This document shows, piece after piece, positions 9,557 to 15,846 of a DNA stretch of 19,542 bases (position 1 is its first letter; every line of letters begins with the position of its first letter). The stretch spans positions 1 to 19,542 of the forward strand of contig DXDO01000109.1 in the NCBI GenBank assembly GCA_019115425.1, in the 5' to 3' direction. The notes below the pieces were generated by a model that saw only the letters and a program-made list of their open reading frames with translations, made no database searches and had not been told where the DNA came from. The stretch comes from Candidatus Agathobaculum merdigallinarum (GTDB lineage Bacteria; Bacillota; Clostridia; Oscillospirales; Butyricicoccaceae). Position numbers and translations under genes: made by a program.

Positions 9557-9585
9557 TTGACAAAACACGCGCACTGACATATACT
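9557..9585 (+). promoter_or_regulatory. Sigma-A promoter of the copper operon
   Basis: TTGACA at 9557-9562 and TATACT at 9580-9585 with a 17-nt spacer. The start near 9592 falls just before the GC palindrome proposed as the CsoR operator, leaving a leader of about 48 nt to copA. Confidence 0.8.
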
Positions 9586-9595
9586 AAGCATAAAC

Positions 9596-9617
9596 ACCCC
9601 CTCCCTGGGGGAGGGGT
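9596..9617. promoter_or_regulatory. Probable CsoR operator
   Basis: ACCCCCTCCC (9596-9605) faces GGGAGGGGT (9609-9617), an imperfect palindrome of C-tract then G-tract flanked by AT pairs. CsoR operators are of this kind, with a GC-rich inverted repeat bordered by TA-rich sequence. It lies immediately downstream of the -10 box, at or just past the transcription start, where bound apo-CsoR would block initiation. csoR itself is in the same operon, giving feedback control relieved by Cu(I). The same bases would form a stable hairpin in the mRNA, a second possible role. Confidence 0.65.
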
Positions 9618-9639
9618 AAACGATAAGGAGATCCATGTC

Positions 9640-12162
9640 ATGAAACAACGATTCCGCGTCGGCGGCATGAGCTGCGCGGCCTGCTCGGCGCATGTGGAAA
9701 AAAGCGTTGCAGCGGTGCCGGGCGTAAGCGAGGTGCAGGTCAACCTGCTCGCGGGCAGCATGACCGTGCAGTATGATGAAAGCGCGTGCGACGCACGGAA
9801 GATTATTCAGGCCGTCGAATCCGGCGGATATACCGCTTCGATAGACGATGGCAAGCAGCAATCCGCGCCTGCGCAAAGTCCGCAGGCGGACGATGAGCTG
9901 CACGAGATGAAGACCCGCATTCTGGTTTCCGCGGTGTTCCTCATCATCTTGATGTATTTTTCTATGGGGCCGATGTTCGGTCTGCCGCTGCCGGACTTTG
10001 TCAGCGGCGCGGAACATGCCTTTGCACTGGCGCTGGTGCAGTTCCTGCTCACGCTGCCGATCGTGTTTATCAATCGCAAATATTTTATCAACGGGTTTAA
10101 GACGCTTTGGCACCGCGCGCCGACGATGGACGCGCTGATCGCGGTCGGCTCGGGCGCGGCGCTGGTATACGGCGTTTACGCGCTGTTTCAGATCGGCTAC
10201 GCGGGCGCGGCAGGCAATGCCGAGCTGGTGCATAACTTTGTACACGACCTGTACTTTGAGTCCGCGGGCATGATCTTAACCCTTGTGACGCTTGGCAAGT
10301 TCTTTGAAGCGCGCGCCAAGCGCAAGACCGGCGAGGCGATCGCCGCGCTGATGGACCTGCGGCCGCAGACTGCAAACGTGCTGCGCGGCGGGCAAGAGGT
10401 TTCGATCCCGATCGAGGACGTGCGCGTGGGCGATCTGGTTGTAGTGCGCGGCGGACAGTCGGTGCCGGTGGACGGCGAGATCGCGGAAGGCAACGCTTAT
10501 CTGGACGAAAGCGCTATCACCGGCGAGAGCATGCCGGTGGAAAAGCACGTGGGAGACACGGTCATCGGCGCGACGGTATCCAAAAGCGGCTACTTCGTCA
10601 TGAAAGCCGCCCGTGTGGGCGACGACACGACGCTTTCCCAGATCATCCGTCTGGTCGAGGAGGCAGGCGCGTCTAAGGCGCCGATCGCCAAGCTTGCGGA
10701 TAAGGTGGCGGGCGTGTTCGTGCCGATCGTCATGGGCATTGCGCTCATCACCGCCATCGTTTGGCTGCTGTACGGCGAAACGCCCAGCTTCGCGCTCACC
10801 CGCGCGATCGCCGTGCTGGTCATCTCGTGCCCGTGCGCGCTGGGGCTGGCAACGCCGGTCGCCATTATGGTCGGCACGGGTGTGGGCGCGAAAAACGGCG
10901 TGCTGTTCCAGTCCGCCGAGGCGCTCGAAAACCTGCATAATGTAAACAGTGTGATTCTGGATAAGACCGGCACGGTCACTGAGGGACGTCCGGTCGTGAC
11001 CGACGTCAAATCCTTCGGCGTGGAGCCTGAGGACCTGCTCTCGCTCGCCTTGTCCATCGAATCCAGGAGCGACCATCCGCTTGCGGACGCGATCGTGCGC
11101 TATGCGCGCAGCAAGCACGTCAAGGAGCGCGCGGTCACGGATTTTGAAATGATCGAGGGCCAGGGCGTGCGCGCCACGATCGACGGCGTGCGCTGCATGG
11201 CGGGCAACCGCCGCATGCTGCTGGCGAACGGGCTTGCGCTTTCGCGCTCCGCGCAGAAGATGGGCGAGGATCTCGCCGCGGCGGGCAAGACCCCGCTGTA
11301 CTTTGCGGCAAACCGTCAGGTAGCGGGCATTTTCGCGGTTGCGGACGTGCTCAAGCCGACCAGCCGCGCGGCGGTCGAGGCGCTGCAGAACCTGGGCGTT
11401 GAGGTGACGCTGCTCACCGGCGACAATCAGGCGACCGCGCAGTCCATCGCCGCAGAACTGGGCATCAAGGACGTGGTGGCCGAGGTACTGCCGCAGGATA
11501 AAGAACGCGTCGTACGCGAAAAGCAGGCGCAGGGCCGCAAGGTCGCCATGGTCGGCGACGGGATCAACGACGCGCCGGCGCTGGTGCGCGCGGACGTGGG
11601 CGTTGCCATTGGCGCGGGCACGGACGTGGCGATCTCGTCTGCGGACGTGGTGCTGATGAAGAGCGACCTGATGGATGCGGTGGACGCGATCCGCTTGTCG
11701 CGCCAGACCATGCGCAACATCCGCCAGAATCTGTTCTGGGCATTTTTCTACAACTGCATCGGCATCCCGATCGCGGCGGGCGCACTGTGGCTTCCACTGG
11801 GGCTTAAACTCAGCCCGATGATCGGCGCGGCCGCGATGAGCCTCAGCTCGGTCTGCGTGGTCTCCAACGCGCTGCGGCTCAAGTTTTTCCGAAGCACCCC
11901 TAAGCCTGCCGCACAGCAGGGTGAATATATCGTTTTGCCGAAGGAGGAAGCAAAAATGACAAAGGTAATCAAAATTGAGGGTATGATGTGTGAGCACTGC
12001 GTCGCGCACGTCAAAAAGGCGCTGGAGGCGTTCTCAGGCGTGAGCGTTACGGTCGATCTCGCGGGCGGCAAGGCCACCGTACAGGGGGATAGTCTGCCGG
12101 ATAACGCCAAGCTGACCGAAGCGGTCGAGCAGGCGGGCTACAAGGTGGTCGGCGTGGAATGA
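9640..12162 (+). CDS. copA: Cu(I)-exporting P1B-type ATPase with C-terminal CopZ-like domain
   Basis: CopA pumps Cu(I) out of the cytosol at the cost of ATP. This 840-residue protein has an N-terminal metal-binding domain (GMSCAAC, C12/C15), eight expected membrane helices, the actuator TGES (294-297), the transport-site CPC (397-399), the phosphorylation site DKTGT (D441), a DHP variant of the SEHP nucleotide motif (478-480), and GDGIND (639-644). Unusually, after the last membrane helices and a short linker it continues into a second metal-binding domain (773-840, EGMMCEHC, C784/C787) that looks like a complete CopZ chaperone. The start at 9640 is set by AAGGAG 9 nt upstream. The stop overlaps the csoR start as ATGA. 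The CPC motif and the CsoR partner favour Cu(I) over Ag or Zn. See the nested copZ-like ORF. Confidence 0.96.
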   Translation: MKQRFRVGGMSCAACSAHVEKSVAAVPGVSEVQVNLLAGSMTVQYDESACDARKIIQAVESGGYTASIDDGKQQSAPAQSPQADDELHEMKTRILVSAVFLIILMYFSMGPMFGLPLPDFVSGAEHAFALALVQFLLTLPIVFINRKYFINGFKTLWHRAPTMDALIAVGSGAALVYGVYALFQIGYAGAAGNAELVHNFVHDLYFESAGMILTLVTLGKFFEARAKRKTGEAIAALMDLRPQTANVLRGGQEVSIPIEDVRVGDLVVVRGGQSVPVDGEIAEGNAYLDESAITGESMPVEKHVGDTVIGATVSKSGYFVMKAARVGDDTTLSQIIRLVEEAGASKAPIAKLADKVAGVFVPIVMGIALITAIVWLLYGETPSFALTRAIAVLVISCPCALGLATPVAIMVGTGVGAKNGVLFQSAEALENLHNVNSVILDKTGTVTEGRPVVTDVKSFGVEPEDLLSLALSIESRSDHPLADAIVRYARSKHVKERAVTDFEMIEGQGVRATIDGVRCMAGNRRMLLANGLALSRSAQKMGEDLAAAGKTPLYFAANRQVAGIFAVADVLKPTSRAAVEALQNLGVEVTLLTGDNQATAQSIAAELGIKDVVAEVLPQDKERVVREKQAQGRKVAMVGDGINDAPALVRADVGVAIGAGTDVAISSADVVLMKSDLMDAVDAIRLSRQTMRNIRQNLFWAFFYNCIGIPIAAGALWLPLGLKLSPMIGAAAMSLSSVCVVSNALRLKFFRSTPKPAAQQGEYIVLPKEEAKMTKVIKIEGMMCEHCVAHVKKALEAFSGVSVTVDLAGGKATVQGDSLPDNAKLTEAVEQAGYKVVGVE
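11956..12162 (+). CDS. CopZ-like copper chaperone, possible internal translation product nested in the 3' end of copA
   Basis: In the copA frame, the ATG at 11956 is preceded by AAGGAGG (11941-11947) at the ideal 8-nt spacing. Initiation here would give a free 68-residue protein identical to the last domain of CopA: MTKVIKIEGMMCEHC, with a CxxC pair, then a helix AHVKKALEAF and a typical beta-alpha-beta HMA ending. Stand-alone CopZ proteins of Clostridia begin in the same way and have this size. What is seen is a strong internal start signal at the domain boundary. That it is used is inference. In E. coli, a short chaperone is made from copA by ribosomal frameshifting, so dual products from copA have precedent by another mechanism. 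The alternative is a simple gene fusion with a leftover ribosome binding site. Confidence 0.55.
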   Translation: MTKVIKIEGMMCEHCVAHVKKALEAFSGVSVTVDLAGGKATVQGDSLPDNAKLTEAVEQAGYKVVGVE

Positions 12163-12425
12163 GGGCTGACCGGAAAAAGGTCGAGCCGCTCCTGCGCACG
12201 GCGCGGGGACAGCTCGACGGCGTGCTCAAGATGATCGAGGACGACCGCTACTGCATGGAGATCGCCACGCAGCTGCAGGCGGTCGAGTCGCTGGTGCACA
12301 AGGCGCGGCGCGAGGTGCTGCGCGCCCATCTGTCGGGCTGTGTGCAGGATGCCTTTGAAACGGGCGACGAGCAGGCCCGCGAGGCGAAGATCGACGAGAT
12401 CATCAAGCTGCTCGACAAGACATGA
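12159..12425 (+). CDS. csoR: Copper-sensing transcriptional repressor, CsoR family
   Basis: This 88-residue all-helical DUF156 protein has the Cu(I) ligand set C32, H57, C61 (YCMEI and AHLSGC). The spacings of 25 and 4 are the same as C36/H61/C65 of the Mycobacterium tuberculosis CsoR, which separates it from formaldehyde sensors (FrmR) and nickel sensors (RcnR). The apo-protein binds a GC-rich palindrome and Cu(I) releases it. A matching palindrome lies at 9596-9617 over the operon start. The ATG overlaps the copA stop as ATGA, and its own stop overlaps the next start as ATGA. All three genes are therefore translationally coupled and the repressor level follows operon output. Confidence 0.93.
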   Translation: MRADRKKVEPLLRTARGQLDGVLKMIEDDRYCMEIATQLQAVESLVHKARREVLRAHLSGCVQDAFETGDEQAREAKIDEIIKLLDKT

Positions 12426-13066
12426 CCGCGCGTCTGCCCGCCTCGCTGGAGCCTGCGCCGGATGCGGTGGACCTGCTTGCCCGCTGTGAGCGGGAAGAAC
12501 GGCTCGCCGAGGGGCTGCACATCCGCGGGGTGGAGCTGTCTGGCACACGGTACGAGGGCCTGCGGATGCACGGCGTGCTGTTTGAGGGCTGCCGGATGAC
12601 CGGCTGCCGGTGGGAGCGCGCCGACCTCTGCGATGTGGTGTTCCGCCGGTGCGATCTGTCGAACAGCGATTGGCGCGGCGGGTTCTTTGAACGGGTCGTG
12701 TTCGAGGGATGCAAGGCAGTTGGCGCGGAGTTCAGCGAAACTGCATGGCGATCGGCGGCGTTTGGCGGCTGTGCGCTGTCTTACGCGGCGTTCAGCCGCG
12801 CGCGACTGCGGGAGGTTGCGTTTTCCGAATGCGATCTCAGCAGCGCGGCATTCGATGAGTGTACATGGAAAGCATTGCAGTTGAATAAAATACAGCTGCG
12901 TTCAGCAAGCTTTCTGCACACGCCGCTCGCAGGGCTGGACCTCACCGGCTGCGAGCTGGACGGGCTTGCGGTGTCGGATACAAACGCCGAGCTGCGCGGT
13001 GCGGTCGTGACCATGGAGCAGGCCGCGATGCTGGCGAAGCGGCTGGGTCTTGTCATCAAAGTATAA
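12422..13066 (+). CDS. Qnr/MfpA-like pentapeptide repeat protein
   Basis: This 214-residue protein has near-perfect five-residue periodicity from about 34 to 180. Large hydrophobic residues occupy every position ending in 4 (F54, W64, F74, W84, F94, F104, F114 and so on) and every position ending in 9. This predicts a continuous right-handed quadrilateral beta-helix of about seven coils without the loop insertions of Gram-negative Qnr. The C-terminal tail (AVVTMEQAAMLAKRLGLVI) resembles the dimerising C-terminal segment of Qnr proteins, which act on DNA gyrase and topoisomerase. Cysteines recur at 57, 77, 97, 117, 137 and 177, exactly one coil apart, at the inward i-2 position. The gene is coupled to csoR by ATGA and ends before the shared terminator. 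The fold is well supported. The gyrase role and any link to copper are inference. Confidence 0.8.
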   Translation: MTARLPASLEPAPDAVDLLARCEREERLAEGLHIRGVELSGTRYEGLRMHGVLFEGCRMTGCRWERADLCDVVFRRCDLSNSDWRGGFFERVVFEGCKAVGAEFSETAWRSAAFGGCALSYAAFSRARLREVAFSECDLSSAAFDECTWKALQLNKIQLRSASFLHTPLAGLDLTGCELDGLAVSDTNAELRGAVVTMEQAAMLAKRLGLVIKV

Positions 13067-13067
13067 G

Positions 13068-13105
13068 AAAAAGCGTTCCGCGAAGGGATTTCACGGAACG
13101 CTTTT
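13068..13105. terminator. Bidirectional terminator between the copper operon and hisC
   Basis: AAAAGCGTTCCG (13069-13080) and CGGAACGCTTTT (13094-13105) form a 12-bp perfect stem with a 13-nt loop. On the plus strand it ends in four T's 3 nt after the pentapeptide gene. On the minus strand the stem is followed by TTTTTCTT, making it the stronger terminator for hisC. Confidence 0.88.
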
Positions 13106-13138
13106 GTCATACAGCGCGCAGTGCACGTCCGTATGAAT

Positions 13139-14194
13139 TCACAGGAATTTTTTGAGCGCGGCGATCAGCCGGTCCATCTGCTCGTCCGTGCCGACCGTGA
13201 TGCGCAGATAATTGTCAATGCGCGGCAGCTTGAAATAGCGGATAAAAATCTTTTCCTGCCGCAGGAAGGCAAAGATATCCGCCGCCTGCTTGCGGGGATG
13301 GGTGACAAACAGGAAGTTGGTCAGCGAAGGCAGGACGGTGAAGCCCAGCGCGCGCAGGGCGTCCGCCGACCGCTCACGCGTCGCAATGACCCTGCGGCAG
13401 GTCTGCTGAAAATAGTCCTCGTCACGAACCGATGCTTCGCCCGCAGCGAGCGCGAGCGCGTCCATGGTGTAAGAATTGTACGAGTTTTTGACCGCCTCGA
13501 GTGTGGCGATCAGCGTTTCCGAGCCGAGCGCATAGCCGATGCGCATGCCCGCGAGCGAGCGCGACTTGCTCATGGTCTGCACGACGAGCAGGTTCTCGTA
13601 CTTGTCCAGCAGTGGGACGGCGCTCTGCGCGCCGAAGTCCACATAGGCCTCGTCGATGATGACCACACAGTCTGCGTTGTGCTGCAACAGGTCCTCGAGT
13701 GCATCGAGCGACAGGCCGCATCCGGTCGGCGCGTTCGGATTGGGCAGTACCACGCCGCCGTTCGGCTTGTCGTAGCCGCGGATGTTCACGCAGAAGTTTT
13801 CATCCAGCGGCACGGTCTCATAGGGGATGCTGAACAGGTCGCACCAGACCGGATAGAACGAATAGGTGATATCCGGATACAGGATGGGCTTGTCCGAGCA
13901 GAAGAAGGACTGGAACGCGAGCGCGAGCACGTCGTCCGATCCGTTGCCGAGGAATACCTGGGGGGGCCTGACATCGAAGCGCTCGGCCAGCGCAGCTTTG
14001 AGACGCTTGCCGTTCGCATCCGGATAGAGCGCGAGCGAGGACGCATCAAAGGTGCGCAGCACCTCCTGCACACCGGGCGCGGGCGGGTAGGGATTCTCGT
14101 TGGCGTTTAATTTGATGATATCCGCGGCCTGCGGCTGCTCGCCCGGCACATAGGGATCGATCTTGCGGAGTTTATCGAGAAAGGGCTTGTCCAT
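13139..14194 (-). CDS. hisC: Histidinol-phosphate aminotransferase
   Basis: This 351-residue fold-type I PLP enzyme converts imidazole-acetol phosphate to histidinol phosphate with glutamate as amino donor. Diagnostic features are KLNANENPYPP near the N-terminus, NPNAPTG (152-158), DEAYVDF (181-187) and the PLP lysine K210 in SKSRSLAGMRIGYALG. Length and the C-terminal FLRITVGTDEQMDRLIAAL are typical. The start at 14194 follows AAAGGAG with 8 nt spacing. It stands alone here, away from a his operon, with its own promoter and terminator. Stand-alone HisC homologues often also serve tyrosine/phenylalanine transamination, so its physiological role could be broader. Confidence 0.95.
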   Translation of the reverse strand: MDKPFLDKLRKIDPYVPGEQPQAADIIKLNANENPYPPAPGVQEVLRTFDASSLALYPDANGKRLKAALAERFDVRPPQVFLGNGSDDVLALAFQSFFCSDKPILYPDITYSFYPVWCDLFSIPYETVPLDENFCVNIRGYDKPNGGVVLPNPNAPTGCGLSLDALEDLLQHNADCVVIIDEAYVDFGAQSAVPLLDKYENLLVVQTMSKSRSLAGMRIGYALGSETLIATLEAVKNSYNSYTMDALALAAGEASVRDEDYFQQTCRRVIATRERSADALRALGFTVLPSLTNFLFVTHPRKQAADIFAFLRQEKIFIRYFKLPRIDNYLRITVGTDEQMDRLIAALKKFL

Positions 14195-14230
14195 AAGGCA
14201 CTCTCCTTTTACAGTTTGGTAACTGCGGAT

Positions 14231-14259
14231 AGTTTATCACAGTAAAGCGAGAAAGTCAA
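14231..14259 (-). promoter_or_regulatory. Sigma-A promoter of hisC
   Basis: On the minus strand, TTGACT (14259-14254) and TAAACT (14236-14231) are separated by 17 nt. The predicted start near 14224 gives a 30-nt leader. That is too short for a T-box or an attenuator, so control by leader RNA is unlikely. Confidence 0.75.
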
Positions 14260-14266
14260 GCCCTGT

Positions 14267-14295
14267 TTGTGTCTGGACGCACACTGTGATATAAT
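14267..14295 (+). promoter_or_regulatory. Candidate promoter divergent from hisC
   Basis: A consensus TATAAT lies at 14290-14295, with a weak TTGTGT at 14267-14272 and a 17-nt spacer. The start near 14302 would give a leader of about 294 nt before rarA, containing a small ORF and two hairpins. It lies back-to-back with the hisC promoter, only 7 bp between the -35 boxes. Confidence 0.5.
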
Positions 14296-14327
14296 AGTTG
14301 CACCTTACATGACCGGAGGCACGCGGT

Positions 14328-14414
14328 ATGGTTCGTACGATGGTCACAAAAAGACACATATCGCTGTGCGGCTGTATATCAAGCGCAAGTAGCAGGTCAA
14401 CAGGCGCGACGTAA
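14328..14414 (+). CDS. Candidate 28-codon small ORF in the rarA leader
   Basis: The ATG at 14328 is preceded by GGAGG (14315-14319) at 8-nt spacing, inside the transcript expected from the TATAAT at 14290. It encodes 28 residues, starting MVRTMVTKRHISLCGC, then serine-rich to a TAA at 14412-14414, directly before a long hairpin. This arrangement is that of a leader peptide. An overlapping alternative frame from the ATG at 14309 to a TAG at 14390-14392 gives a basic 27-residue peptide ending HIAVRLYIKRK but lacks a ribosome binding site. I recognise neither product. The ORF may be fortuitous. Confidence 0.3.
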   Translation: MVRTMVTKRHISLCGCISSASSRSTGAT

Positions 14415-14415
14415 T

Positions 14416-14459
14416 CGCAAATCAGGTTTTCCGAGCGAAGCTGGTAAAACCTGTTTGCG
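14416..14459. repeat. Long imperfect hairpin upstream of rarA
   Basis: CGCAAATCAGGTTTT (14416-14430) pairs with AAAACCTGTTTGCG (14446-14459), a 14-bp stem with a single bulged T. The inner part CCGAGCGAAGCTGGT continues pairing as CC/GG and AGC/GCT. It begins right after the small-ORF stop. No T-run follows, so it is not a simple terminator. It could be an RNA regulatory element or part of a repeat. Confidence 0.6.
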
Positions 14460-14498
14460 GTCGCGTGCAGCAGAGAACGATCGGGCGGGGGTGATTCG

Positions 14499-14522
14499 CA
14501 AGAGGGGGCAAGCCCCCTCTTG
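14499..14522. repeat. GC-rich perfect palindrome, REP-like
   Basis: CAAGAGGGGGC (14499-14509) and GCCCCCTCTTG (14512-14522) form an 11-bp perfect stem around AA. No T-run follows. Sequences of this type recur between genes in some GC-rich gut Clostridia, so a dispersed extragenic palindrome is my best guess. Only one copy is in this window. Smaller GCAAC/GTTGC pairings and a repeated CGGCAAC lie between it and rarA. Confidence 0.5.
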
Positions 14523-14595
14523 TGCGCCGCCGCGCGCAGCGGCAACTCGTTGCTTGGAAACGGCAACATTTTGCAGTATGGAAAGGATAATGGCG

Positions 14596-15846
14596 ATGTA
14601 TCAACCCTTAGCGGACAGGATCCGCCCGAAAACGCTGGATGACGTGGTCGGCCAGCAGCACCTGCTGGGCAAAAACGGCCTGCTGCGCCGCGTGATCGAG
14701 AGCGGCAATATCCCGAACCTGATTTTTTACGGCCCGTCCGGCGTGGGCAAGACCACGGTCGCGTCCATCATCGCAAAGCAGACCGACCGCAAGCTGTATC
14801 ATCTCAACGCCACCACGGCGGGCATCGCGGATATCAAGGCGATCATCGACGAACTGGACACCTTCCTTGCGCCCAACGGCGCGCTGGTGTATCTGGATGA
14901 GATCCAGTATTTCAACAAAAAGCAGCAGCAGAGCCTTTTGGAGTTCATCGAAACCGGCAAAATAACGCTGATCGCCTCCACGACCGAGAACCCCTATTTC
15001 TACATCTACAACGCGATTCTGAGCCGATGCACGGTGTTTGAGTTCAAGCCCATCGAAGCGAGGGATATGCAGAAAGCGGTCGAGCGGGCGTTCACCCTCG
15101 CCATCGGGGATAAGGCAACTCCGGTTGAGGACGGTGTGGCGGCGCACATCGCGCAGGCGGTCGGCGGCGACGTGCGCAAGGCGCTCGGTGCGGTCGAGCT
15201 GCTCGTGCTCGGCGCGGGAGAGCAGGGCGTGACGCTCGCGGACGCACAGCAGGCCGCGCAGCGCTCCAACATGCGCTACGACCGCGACGGCGACAGCCAT
15301 TACGACATCTTATCCGCCTTCCAGAAGTCCATCCGCGGCTCGGACCCAGACGCGGCGCTGCACTACCTCGCGCGCCTGCTCGAGGCGGGGGACATGATCT
15401 CGGCCGCGCGGCGCATGCTGGTCATCGCAAGCGAGGATATCGGACTGGCCTATCCGCAGTGCGCGGCGATCGTCAAGGCGTGTGTGGACAGCGCGTTCCA
15501 GCTCGGCCTGCCCGAGGCGAGTATTCCGCTCGGCGAGGCGGTCATCCTGATGGCGACCGCACCCAAGTCCAACAGCGCGGCCGTGGCCATCGGCGCGGCC
15601 ATAGCGGACGTTCGCGCGGGCAGGACGGGCGATATTCCGGCGCATATCAAGGATGCGCATTACAGCGGCGCGGCAAAGCTGGGCCGCGGGCTGACCTATC
15701 AGTATCCGCACGATTTCCCGAACCACTGGACGCCCCAGCAGTATCTGCCGGACGAACTGCGAGACGCGCATTACTACGAGTACGGCCCTAATAAGACCGA
15801 GCAGGCCGCGAAAGCCTATTGGGACAGGGTCAAGGGGAAGGCATAG
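14596..15846 (+). CDS. rarA: Replication-associated recombination protein A (AAA+ ATPase)
   Basis: RarA (MgsA) is a AAA+ clamp-loader-like ATPase that acts at stalled replication forks. This 416-residue protein has Walker A GPSGVGKT (46-53), Walker B LVYLDEIQ (97-104), sensor 1 STTEN (128-132), the arginine finger in LSRC (R144) and GDVRKAL as sensor 2. The C-terminal tetramerisation region includes SEDIGLAYPQ and the conserved KDAHYSGAAKLGRGLTYQYP. The ATG at 14596 is preferred, with AAAGGA 8 nt upstream. In-frame ATGs at 14578 and 14590 are too close to or upstream of that site. The stop codon directly abuts the stop of the convergent S1-domain gene. Confidence 0.95.
   Translation: MYQPLADRIRPKTLDDVVGQQHLLGKNGLLRRVIESGNIPNLIFYGPSGVGKTTVASIIAKQTDRKLYHLNATTAGIADIKAIIDELDTFLAPNGALVYLDEIQYFNKKQQQSLLEFIETGKITLIASTTENPYFYIYNAILSRCTVFEFKPIEARDMQKAVERAFTLAIGDKATPVEDGVAAHIAQAVGGDVRKALGAVELLVLGAGEQGVTLADAQQAAQRSNMRYDRDGDSHYDILSAFQKSIRGSDPDAALHYLARLLEAGDMISAARRMLVIASEDIGLAYPQCAAIVKACVDSAFQLGLPEASIPLGEAVILMATAPKSNSAAVAIGAAIADVRAGRTGDIPAHIKDAHYSGAAKLGRGLTYQYPHDFPNHWTPQQYLPDELRDAHYYEYGPNKTEQAAKAYWDRVKGKA

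Noticed and set aside
12422..13066. Reading the regular cysteine column of the pentapeptide protein as a proven copper-binding ladder
   Set aside because: The cysteines fall at the inward i-2 position, where Qnr-type proteins often have Cys for packing. Context alone does not show metal binding, so it is kept only as a testable idea.
13139..14194. T-box or histidine attenuator in front of hisC
   Set aside because: The predicted leader is only about 30 nt, with no T-box sequence and no terminator.
14237..14569. 110-codon minus-strand frame opposite the rarA leader
   Set aside because: It runs through the hisC promoter and both hairpins, has no ribosome binding site and shows no family pattern.
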